From assembly GCF_003332275.1 (NCBI RefSeq), contig NZ_QOVA01000018.1, positions 16,635-80,634 on the forward strand: a DNA stretch of 64,000 bases. Reading direction: 5' to 3'. Shown piece after piece: positions 29,401 to 33,846 of this stretch (position 1 is its first letter; every line of letters starts with the position of its first letter). The stretch is from Edaphovirga cremea. Its GTDB lineage: Bacteria; Pseudomonadota; Gammaproteobacteria; Enterobacterales; Enterobacteriaceae. A model generated the notes under the pieces. It ran no database searches. It worked only from the letters and a program-made list of their open reading frames with translations, and was not told the origin of the DNA. A program made the position numbers and the translations under genes.

Positions 29401-32117
29401 CGCAAGTTGCACCGGACATTCTCGGTACGCTGGTCAGCGGTAATCTGACCGTCAGCGCCACGGTGACTGACCCGGCAGGTAACACCAATTTCGCGTTTGG
29501 TGGGGTGTTGGTGGATGTCAGCCTGCCGACCATCCAGCTTAATCCGCTGTTTGGCGATGGTTTGCTCAATGCGGCGGATGCGCTCACCACCCAGGTTATC
29601 GGCGGTGTGATTGGCAACGTTGCAGCGGGAACGCAAGTCAGCGTGACGCTGGGTGGAAAAACATTCCTGGCAACAACGGCAGCCAATGGCGCATTCAGCG
29701 TCACCTTGCAGCCTGCCGATCTGGCGGCGCTGCTGGATGGGCCACTGAATGTCGGCGTTGCGGTAACCAGCAACACCAGCAACACCGGCAACGTGGCCAG
29801 CGCCAGCGTCAGTGCCAATGTGATCATTCACAATTTGCCGACGCTGGTGCTTGATCCGCTGTTTGGCGGTGATGGATACCTCAACGCGGCTGAGGCCCTG
29901 CTGACCCAAACCATCAGCGGCACGGTGACCAATGCGGTTGCTGGCACGGTGGTGAACATCAGCGTGGGTAACAGCAATCTGACGGCAACCGTGGGTGCCA
30001 ACGGGAAATTCACTGCGGCGGTTTCAGCCGATCTGCTGGGCACGTTGCTGGATGGCAACCTGACCGTCAGCGCGTCGATCACCGATCCGGTGGGTAATAA
30101 AGCCGGTGCCAGCGCGGGCGTGGTGGTCGACATCCATTCTCTGCCTTCTCTGGTACTGAATCCGATCTTTGGCGACGGCATTCTGAGCGTGGTGGATCTG
30201 CTGACGGCACAAACCATCAGCGGGGTGGCGAATAACGTTCCTACCGGTACCCAGATCGCCGTGACGCTGGGCAGCCACAGCTACACGGCAACCGTGGGCG
30301 GCGGCGGGGTGTGGAGCCTGTCCGTACCGACGCTGGATCTGAAATCGTTACTGGACGGTAATTTCACCGTCTCGGCGGCGGTGACCGATCCGGCGGGCAA
30401 CTCGACAACGCAACAAGGCTCGTTCAACGTCATCGCCAACGCCTTGCCGACGCTGACGCTGAATCCGATCTTCGGTGATGGTCTGTTGAATGCAGCCGAT
30501 GCGTTGCTCAATCAAACCATCAGCGGTACCTCAACCAATGCGCAAGGTTCGACGGTCAGGGTCACTTTGGGTTCGCAGGTTCTGAATGCCACGGTGCAAT
30601 CTGATGGTACCTGGAGTTTGTCGGTTCCACCGCTGACGCTCGCGGCGCTGACTGATGGCAATCTGACGGTCGGCGCATCGCTGACCAATGCCGCAGGCCA
30701 TACGGCGGGAGCCAGTCTGGGTGTGGATGTCGGGATCCATAACCTGCCGTCACTCTCTCTGGGTAACTTCTTCGCAACGGACGGCTGGCTGAATCTCAGC
30801 GAGGCGGGTTCAGCCCAGACGGTGAGCGGTACGGCACTTAATGCGGCGGGCGGAACCATTCAGGTCACGCTGGGCACGCACACCTACACCACGCAGGTGA
30901 ACGGCAGTGGCGGATGGAACGTGTCGATTCCGTCGTTGGATCTGACTGGCGTGCTCGATGGCGTATCGAAAATTGGCGTGAAAGTCACCGATCTGGTCGG
31001 TAACTCCAGCTCGCAGCAAGTGGATTTCAGCGTCAAAACCCACGCCCTGCCGCTGTTGGGAATCAATCCGGTGACCAGTCTCGGCAACCTGTTGCTGCTG
31101 CCGGTCAATGGTCTGGTCGTTTCTGGCAGCAGTCTGAATGTTCAGCAGGGCGCGAAAGTCAGCGTCACCTTGCTGGGCAATACCTTGCTGGGAACCGTGC
31201 AGGCCAACGGCGACTGGAGCGTGAAATTTGTAGGTAACTTCCTCAGTAACCTGAATTTGCTCAATCTGTTGTCGACGCTGATAGCCGCTTCGGTTACCGA
31301 TCTGGCAGGGAATGGCGTCTCGGTCAGCGTGGGTCTGGGGGCCGGTTCGCCGCTGCCGGCACAAACGCTGGCAACCAGCGAAATGCTGTCCACCGAGAGT
31401 CTGATGACGGCTGACACCGCTTCCGTAGTTCAGCACGCGCAGGTCGCCCACACTATTGCCGAGGTTAGAAGTGATGTCAGCGAAAGTTCGGTGGTGACGT
31501 CGGCGTTTACCGAGAGCGATCTCAGCAGCCAGCAGACTACCCCTGCTGAAAGCACGCTGACGGCACCGCTGGTTCAGCCGGAAATCACTGCGCCAGACGC
31601 GACGGCCAGCGGAACCGAAATCACCGACACCGTCTACAGCATTGGCGGCATTACGGTGCAACTGGATGCGGGCGTAGTGGACGGTGTGGCGATCGGCGGC
31701 AGCGGCAATGATGTCATCGAAGCCTTCACCACCGACTTCCTGCATATCGATGGCGGCGCTGGGCTCGACACACTGATGCTGGCGGGGACGCACCAGACGC
31801 TGGATCTCACCTCCCTTGGCCTGAAAGTGGAGAACATCGAAATCTTCGATCTGGGTAAAACCGGGACCAATAGTCTGGTGCTGAATTTACATGAGGCGCT
31901 GACGATAACGGACAAACCGGAAGACGATCTGATCATCAAAGGCGCTGATGGAAATCAGGTGACATTAACGGGCAACAACGAGAGTACGTGGAGCACGACG
32001 GGCCAGCGTGAAATCGATGGTTTGACCTTCGATGTTTATCACAACTCGTCGCTGGACAGCGCCAATACGCTGGGCGATGTGCTGGTTCAGCACGGAATCC
32101 AGGTACATCTGGTGTAG
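14478..32117 (+). CDS. bapA: BapA-family giant repetitive adhesin, type I secreted
   Basis: Predicted surface adhesin of 5,879 residues for cell-cell and surface attachment, exported by the adjacent type I system. The N-terminal ~95 residues (MAQLSSKVDILARNSGNVIS) are a BapA prefix domain. A hydrophobic Ala/Gly-rich stretch follows (about 133-153), then a Gly/Ser linker. From about residue 175 to 5,620 there are about 54 Ig-like domains of ~101 residues with the core pattern GDxxLNxxE...GxVxxxGxWSxxxP...VTDxAGN. Domains 3-30 form seven 404-residue super-repeats; later ones are diverged. The last ~260 residues contain GGSGNDVIEAF and GGAGLDTL, RTX-like calcium-binding turns, and no catalytic domain. 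The start has a GGGG ribosome-binding sequence at 14468-14471. No LapD/LapG release genes are visible nearby. The symbol is by family. Confidence 0.93.
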   Translation: MAQLSSKVDILARNSGNVISQVADGNQTISLNQLSIVRIHGTRDLVLNYERIGNDLVLHMKDGTTVRYRSFFLTDAEGRHSELVFDDGTHAPEHAVFAALGAPPAEPVALIPQYETIDNVGALVFDSNSFSPAALAAILGFVALGAGVTIASHNSGGGSGSNTETPGQPEEPSAPTITIRPFAGDNILNAAESQLQQVLSGTTDGVEAGRTIQITLNGKTYTTTVDAEGAWSLNLSAADLQTLADGTYVITVTVTNESGESAEQSVTMVVDTTPPILTINPVAGDDILDAAETGQPQIISGTASVSEAGKTVTVTMNGANYTATVGADGNWSLTIPAGVLSGLGNGGYSLTATLTDSAGNSTQITHDFTVDTTVETLPTLTLDAFTGDNVLDAAERQVQQPLSGSTTNVETGQFVLITLNGKTYSAEVQASGNWSINVPAADLALLVNGDTTISATVTDASGNPATASETLTVNTDLGGLSLDPISGDNRLNALEAGSELSVSGTSANVAEGATVTVTLNGKTYTAIVGDDGRWTATIPAADLALLPDGQLTVTATATDEGGTTVNGSAQLGVFITDLPEATLNPPFGDGILNGDETQTSQTLSGSTGVTGDGQTVTVNIGGQDYSGTVDGDGNWTISVPADVLQALPQGDNPLSVVVTDAAGNRDTLPAVVNVDTVAPTLIVNPVTGDGVINAAEAAGAIAITGSASLSEAGRTVTVTLNGQSYTGVVQDNGTWSVSVPAGALAGAENGSYPLTATLLDSAGNSTEVTQNVTLDADPASLPTLTLNAFAGDNLLNGAEQQTAQPLSGSTTNVEAGQFVLITLNGKTYSAEVQASGNWTINVPAADLALLVNGDTTISATVTDASGNPATASETLTVNTDLGGLSLDPISGDNRLNALEAGSELSVSGTSANVAEGATVTVTLNGKTYTAIVGDDGRWTATIPAADLALLPDGQLTVTATATDEGGTTVNGSAQLGVFITDLPEATLNPPFGDGILNGDETQTSQTLSGSTGVTGDGQTVTVNIGGQDYSGTVDGDGNWTISVPADVLQALPQGDNPLSVVVTDAAGNRDTLPAVVNVDTVAPTLIVNPVTGDGVINAAEAAGAIAITGSASLSEAGRTVTVTLNGQSYTGVVQDNGTWSVSVPAGALAGAENGSYPLTATLSDAAGNSTEVTQNVTLDADPASLPTLTLNAFAGDNLLNGAEQQTAQPLSGSTTNVEAGQFVLITLNGKTYSAEVQASGNWSINVPAADLALLVNGDTTISATVTDTAGNPATASETLTVNTELGGLSLDPISGDNRLNALEAGSELSVSGTSANVAEGATVTVTLNGKTYTATVGDDGRWTATIPAADLALLPDGQLPVTATATDEGGTEVNGSAQLGVFISELPEATLNPPFGDGILNGDETQTSQTLSGSTGVSGDGQTVTVNIGGQDYSGTVDSNGNWTVSIPADVLQALPQGDNPVEVTVTDAAGNSNTLDSSVNVDTIAPTLIVNPVTGDGVINAAEAAAAIAITGTASLSEAGRTVTVTLNGQSYTGVVQDNGTWSVSVPAGALSGVENGSYPLTATLSDTAGNETSVSQNVVLDVDPAFLPTLTLNAFAGDNLLNGAEQQTAQPLSGSTTNVEAGQFVLITLNGKTYSAEVQASGNWSISVPAADLALLVNGDTTISATVTDASGNPAAASETLTVNTDLGGLSLDPISGDNRLNALEAGSELSVSGTSANVAEGAVVTVTLNGKTYTATVGDDGRWTVTIPTADLALLPDGQLTVTATATDEGGTVVNGSAQLGVFISELPEATLNPPFGDGILNGEETQTSQTLSGSTGVSGDSQTVTVTIGGQDYSGTVDSNGNWTVSIPADVLQSLPQGDNPLSVVVTDAAGNSNTLDSSVNVDTIAPTLIVNPVTGDGVINAAEAAAAIAITGTASLSEAGRTVTVTLNGQSYTGVVQDNGTWSVSVPVGALSGVENGSYPLTATLSDSAGNSTEVTQTVTLDADPASLPTLTLNAFAGDNLLNGAEQQNAQPLSGSTTNVEAGQFVLITLNGKTYSAEVQASGNWSINVPAADLALLVNGDTTISATVTDTAGNPATASEVLTVNTDLGGLSLDPISGDNRLNALEAGSDLPVSGTSVNVAEGAMVTVTLNGKTYTATVGDDGRWTATIPAADLALLPDGQLTVTATATDEGGTVVNGSAQLGVFITDLPEATLNPPFGDGILNSEETQTAQTLSGNTGVTGDGQTVTVTIGGQDYSGTVDSNGNWTVTVPADVLQALPQGDNPLSVVVTDAAGNSNTLDSSVNVDTVAPTLLINPVTGDGVINAAEAAAAIAITGSASISEAGRTVTVTLNGQSYTGVVQDNGTWSVTVPAGALAGAENGSYPLTATLSDTAGNETSVSQNVLLDVDPASLPTLTLNAFAGDNLLNGAEQQTAQPLSGSTTNVEAGQFVLITLNGKTYSAEVQASGNWTINVPAADLALLVNGDTTISATVTDTAGNPATASETLTVDTELGGLSLDPISGDNRLNALEAGSDLSVSGTSVNVAEGAMVTVTLNGKTYTATVGDDGRWTATIPAADLALLPDGQLTVTATATDEGGTVVNGSAQLGVFISELPEATLNPPFGDGILNGEETQTPQTLSGSTGVSGDGQTVTVNIGGQDYSGTVDSNGNWTVTVPADVLQALPQGDNALSVVVTDAAGNTNTLDSSVNVDTIAPTLLINPVTGDGVINAAEAAAAIAITGSASITEAGRTVTVTLNGQSYTGVVQDNGTWGVSVPAGALAGVANGSYPLTATLSDAAGNSTEVTQNVTLDADPASLPTLTLNAFAGDNLLNGAEQQTAQPLSGSTTNVEAGQFVLITLNGKTYSAEVQASGNWSINVPAADLALLANGDTTISATVTDTAGNPATASETLTVNTDLGGLSLDPISGDNRLNALEAGSDLSVSGTSANVAEGAMVTVTLNGKTYTATVGDDGRWTATIPAADLALLPDGQLTVTATATDEGGTVVNGSAQLGVFITDLPEATLNPPFGDGILNGEETQTPQTLSGSTGVTGDGQTVTVTIGGQDYSGTVDSNGNWTVSIPADVLQALSQGDNPVEVTVTDAAGNSNTLDSSVNVDTIAPTLIVNPVTGDGVINAAEAAAAIAITGTASLSEVGRTVTVTLNGQSYTGVVQDNGTWSVAVPAGALAGLGDGEHTLTATLTDVAGNLASTDLTFDSVINGVPVPVINIPFGDSYLNMNESQQDEQITGSTGVTGVGQAVVVTLNGQEYEATVDANGQWQVTVPTEALQVLPAGAQSINVVATDAAGNVGNSSIQITVDLIAPTLSIGVIAGDDVINAAEILQPVIINGTASVTEAGQNVEITFNGGTYQALVQPNGDWSFTLPGNVLQSLADGGYQLSATLIDQAGNATTQIHDFIIDANAANLPTLSIGVVSGDDYINAQESSQPLTISGTSTGLEVGRTVTVTLNGLDYTATLVTGGGWSLSVPADAVSALPDGAQTIAANASDASGNPASANHQVMVIAAPADQPQLTIGVVAGDDIINAQESESAVTISGSTQRVAEGQTVTVTLNNKTYTGEVQANGSWSVTVPSGDVGQLPQGQNTITATVDDVAQNPANATHNVQVDTVAPLLEVDVLAGDGILNLAEALLGLVVGGTCEAGLTVTVTLNDKAYTATANNSGEWSLTIPSGDLLLLSDDPVQVGVSVTDTAGNTTEQVLDLAVAINVLPVLQFGTLFADGLLNEAEALAAGVISGTSNLALGTAVEVHIGDLTFTGTVAAGGVWSVNIPAGELSVLPDGALQVSVNAVDAAGNLGSASANLDVLINNLPTVTINQPFGDGLLNALEAGVNQILTGTTGITGAGQTMTLTIGDLTIAPTVGLDGNWQATLTPLQLLALGDGSHTISVTVTDRAGNEDTNTLAFSAIVDNLPAPQINLAFTDGIINAAEALAGGVLSGITGATGAGQRVSVNINGTGYQATVEVNGDWSLELPASVLTTLADGVWPVTVTVTDSVGNTAGTTGSLEVLINNLPDPAINLPFGDGVLNFLEALAGQTLSGVTGITGAGQQVTVSIDGQTPIAATVLDNGSWTLALTDIQLRALIGTDHQFTVTVTDRAGNEESVDLPFTSLQQLPIPQITLPFVDGLLNIAEVNAPTVISGVTGIIGNNQDVKLSIDVGGIQYTAIVAPDGSWSLALPAGALAYLTDGQHSINVTATDIAGNTGTASLNFDSLLTLPTPTIALPFTDGFLNAVEAAAGTTLQGTTGLIGAGQVVTITLGSNSYEATVDTQGNWSLPVTGGILSALTDGSQSIGVDVTDRAGNSAGTSVQVDVAVHNLPTVTLNDFAGDNILNFAEANLTQLISGTTTNVQVGQNVNITLGTLTLTAQVQGNGTWSVAVTPLQLAQLTGSPTLSVSVTDRAGNTDTDSQGITLNVTPPATSLTIDPISGDNIINASDTGLTVAVSGTVTGATPGLQTIVLLVNGLPTGISLPIIGNTWTTTLPAALFADGTVSVTAQLAGVGTPANANVSVLVDRELPTLTLNNFAVDNTVNNLESKVTQLVSGVASTEDIGRTVTVTLEGKNYFATVQAGGIWSVGIPATDLQALTQGAHQIVASLSDAAGNSVQQTLPIVIDTVAPLLSIDVLAGNNVLNLAEAILGQVLTGSAPGAEGQTITVNLGVKVLTAVVQPNGTWSVNLLPDDLQALADGPLVVGVTVADTAGNETSANLTLNIALNTALGLVVNPLFGDGFLNAAESLVSQTITGIAQNAGVGAQVKVNVAGTELTADVGTGGVWSLVVPPNLLALLNNGLLQLDVSLTDGNGNQVSQLVDLNVLTHNLPIIGALNPIFGGDGLLNATEALLTQTVGGVIQNVAPGAQVTVTLGTKTYTTTVQAGGVWNLDIPPLDLGALLDGNLNLGVSVKDAAGNIVSTNVGVGVYVHDLPQISLNPIFGDGILNATDLLLNQTITGTVRNALAGTIVSIGIGDSTITAIVDPSGHFTAQVAPDILGTLVSGNLTVSATVTDPAGNTNFAFGGVLVDVSLPTIQLNPLFGDGLLNAADALTTQVIGGVIGNVAAGTQVSVTLGGKTFLATTAANGAFSVTLQPADLAALLDGPLNVGVAVTSNTSNTGNVASASVSANVIIHNLPTLVLDPLFGGDGYLNAAEALLTQTISGTVTNAVAGTVVNISVGNSNLTATVGANGKFTAAVSADLLGTLLDGNLTVSASITDPVGNKAGASAGVVVDIHSLPSLVLNPIFGDGILSVVDLLTAQTISGVANNVPTGTQIAVTLGSHSYTATVGGGGVWSLSVPTLDLKSLLDGNFTVSAAVTDPAGNSTTQQGSFNVIANALPTLTLNPIFGDGLLNAADALLNQTISGTSTNAQGSTVRVTLGSQVLNATVQSDGTWSLSVPPLTLAALTDGNLTVGASLTNAAGHTAGASLGVDVGIHNLPSLSLGNFFATDGWLNLSEAGSAQTVSGTALNAAGGTIQVTLGTHTYTTQVNGSGGWNVSIPSLDLTGVLDGVSKIGVKVTDLVGNSSSQQVDFSVKTHALPLLGINPVTSLGNLLLLPVNGLVVSGSSLNVQQGAKVSVTLLGNTLLGTVQANGDWSVKFVGNFLSNLNLLNLLSTLIAASVTDLAGNGVSVSVGLGAGSPLPAQTLATSEMLSTESLMTADTASVVQHAQVAHTIAEVRSDVSESSVVTSAFTESDLSSQQTTPAESTLTAPLVQPEITAPDATASGTEITDTVYSIGGITVQLDAGVVDGVAIGGSGNDVIEAFTTDFLHIDGGAGLDTLMLAGTHQTLDLTSLGLKVENIEIFDLGKTGTNSLVLNLHEALTITDKPEDDLIIKGADGNQVTLTGNNESTWSTTGQREIDGLTFDVYHNSSLDSANTLGDVLVQHGIQVHLV
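15606..24089 (+). repeat. Seven tandem 1,212-bp super-repeats in the adhesin
   Basis: The coding sequence from 15606 to 24089 is exactly 7 x 1,212 bp. Each unit encodes four ~101-residue Ig-like domains in fixed order. They begin LPTLTLNAFAGDNLLN (A), LGGLSLDPISGDNRLN (B), LPEATLNPPFGDGILN (C) and PTLIVNPVTGDGVIN (D). Unit starts are at 15606, 16818, 18030, 19242, 20454, 21666 and 22878. Read by eye, units 1 and 2 are identical for 925 bp (15805-16729 versus 17017-17941). The exact periodicity implies recent unequal exchange or copying of a four-domain module. Confidence 0.93.
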
Positions 32118-32123
32118 CAGATA

Positions 32124-32163
32124 GCCCCCGGTCGCCTCAGGCTGCCGGGGGTTTTTCTTTCTT
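32124..32163 (+). terminator. Rho-independent terminator after the adhesin gene
   Basis: CCCCCGG (32125-32131) pairs with CCGGGGG (32145-32151), with a GCCTCAGGC inner stem, followed by GTTTTTCTTTCTTT. It sits directly after the adhesin stop and before the secretion genes. Export genes therefore need read-through or their own promoter. Confidence 0.88.
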
Positions 32164-32286
32164 TACCATACCCCGGCCATGCAACTGCATAAGGACGGTG
32201 GGAAAGGCGAATACGCGGTATGGCATGCCGTGAATGAGGGCAGGGAAGCGTCCAATAAAAGTCTCGGAAAACGTGTGGTGTCGGTA

Positions 32287-33663
32287 ATGGCGAAGCAAAC
32301 AGGTAGGCAGCGTGCCGGGATAGTGCCCGGCAGCTTGGGGGGAGTCATTCTGCTCGCGTTGGGGACGATGGTGCAAGCCGCAGATAAACAACCGGAATTC
32401 AACTGGCAGGCCGCACCGACGCAAGAGATGCGCAACAGCCTGAGCCTGCGGGAAGCGATTTTGCGCGCCTTTGCGCGTAATCCGCAAATAGCCCAGGCTG
32501 CGGCGCAAATCCGCGTCGGCGGCGGGGATCTTGATGTGGCAAAAAGTGCCTGGTATCCACAAATTTCACTGCAAGGAACGGCTGGGAAATCCCGCCAGAC
32601 TGACTCGGCAGGTAGCCTGGATAGCAACGCGTCTGGCGGCATCCAACTGAGCCAGTTGTTGTATGACTTTGGTAAAACCGGCGGCAGTATTGATGAACAG
32701 GAGCAGTTATCAGAATCGTATCGTTATGCCTTGTTCAGCACCATGACCGATGTCGCACTGAGTACGCTGAGCGCCTATTTGCAGGTGAAACGTTATCAGG
32801 CGCTCACCCTGGCGGCGCGGGACAATATTGACTCACTCGAACGGGTGCGCGGAACCGCTGAACTGCGCGCCAACGCCGGGTTGAGTTCGCAGTCGGACGT
32901 ACTACAGGCGCAGACCCGCATTGCCGGTATGCGCGCCACACTGGAACAGTACCGGGCGCAGCAGCGATCGGCGCAGGCGCAATTGACCGTGCTGACCGGC
33001 GTGGTGTCCGACAATCTGCCAGATCTGCCCGAAAGCTTGTTGAAACAGACTATCACGCTGAACAAAATCCCCTATGAAAACAGTGCATTGGTGCGCAGCG
33101 CACAGGCCAGACAGAAAGCAGCCATTGAACGCGTGCGCCAAAGCGAAGCGCAGCATTGGCCAACCATCAAAGTCCAGGCTGGCCGCACCCGCTACGAAAA
33201 CGACAACGGGCCTTCTTACTGGGATGACCAGTTACAACTGGCGGTCGATGCGCCGGTTTATCAAGGCGGTGCCGTCAGCGCCAAAGTACGATCCGCCCAA
33301 GGGGAGCGCGCCGCCGCTCAGGCCGAAGTGGAAAAAGCCAAGCTGGATATCAATCAGAAAGCCTCCACCTCCTACGCCGACATGATCGGTGCCCAACAGC
33401 GGCAGCGGGCAGGTGACGATCAATTGCTCAGCGCCACCCACACCCGCAGCGTCTATCAGGACGAATACAAACTCAGCAAGCGCAGCCTGAATGATTTGCT
33501 GAGCGTCGAACAGGACGTTTTTCAGGCCGATACCATGCGCCTGAGCGCGCTGTACGACGGTTGGGACGCCACGGTGCAGTACGCCGCCGCGGTCGATAAT
33601 TTGCTCGATATGTTAAGCATTGATCGGCAAGAGCAAGCCGGAGATTCCCTCCCTTCCCTTTAA
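32287..33663 (+). CDS. TolC-family outer membrane protein of type I secretion
   Basis: Outer-membrane channel of the type I system that exports the adhesin. The start at 32287 (MAKQTGRQRAG) gives 458 residues with a signal peptide ending near GTMVQA. The frame extends upstream to 32179 and an earlier start cannot be excluded. OEP-type features include LREAILRAFARNPQIAQA near the mature N-terminus, two long alpha-helical stretches rich in Gln/Ala (ELRANAGLSSQSDVLQAQTR and the second-half equivalent), and WDATVQYAAAVDNLLDMLSI near the end. It has the LapE/AggA-like relation to TolC expected in bap/lap clusters. It is followed by a 183-bp gap with a palindromic repeat. Confidence 0.88.
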   Translation: MAKQTGRQRAGIVPGSLGGVILLALGTMVQAADKQPEFNWQAAPTQEMRNSLSLREAILRAFARNPQIAQAAAQIRVGGGDLDVAKSAWYPQISLQGTAGKSRQTDSAGSLDSNASGGIQLSQLLYDFGKTGGSIDEQEQLSESYRYALFSTMTDVALSTLSAYLQVKRYQALTLAARDNIDSLERVRGTAELRANAGLSSQSDVLQAQTRIAGMRATLEQYRAQQRSAQAQLTVLTGVVSDNLPDLPESLLKQTITLNKIPYENSALVRSAQARQKAAIERVRQSEAQHWPTIKVQAGRTRYENDNGPSYWDDQLQLAVDAPVYQGGAVSAKVRSAQGERAAAQAEVEKAKLDINQKASTSYADMIGAQQRQRAGDDQLLSATHTRSVYQDEYKLSKRSLNDLLSVEQDVFQADTMRLSALYDGWDATVQYAAAVDNLLDMLSIDRQEQAGDSLPSL

Positions 33664-33712
33664 AAAGATAGTGGGGACTACTGCGCTTCGCCATTCCGGG
33701 CTTACGCAGTGC

Positions 33713-33751
33713 TCAAAATCCTCACGTACTACGTGTACGCTCCGGTTTTTG
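33713..33751. repeat. Imperfect palindromic intergenic repeat
   Basis: The 39 bp run from CAAAA at 33713 to TTTTG at 33751. They pair outer CAAAA/TTTTG and inner ACGTAC/GTACG arms around TACGT, with flanking CC/GG. The element sits in the only long gap of the secretion operon, between the TolC-like and ABC genes. It resembles the dispersed short palindromic elements of enterobacterial genomes, but only this copy is in the window. Confidence 0.55.
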
Positions 33752-33846
33752 CGCGCTGGGTGCACCCGGACTGGCTTTGCTCGCTACGTCCTAAGCATTG
33801 ATGGTGGGGCGATTGGTAATAAAAAGTTTAAACAGACAGGGGTTAT

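Noticed and set aside
15665..31793. Many long antisense open frames across the adhesin, up to 621 codons (18417-20282)
   Set aside because: They recur at the same 1,212-bp period as the adhesin repeats, so they are mirror products of repetitive coding sequence.
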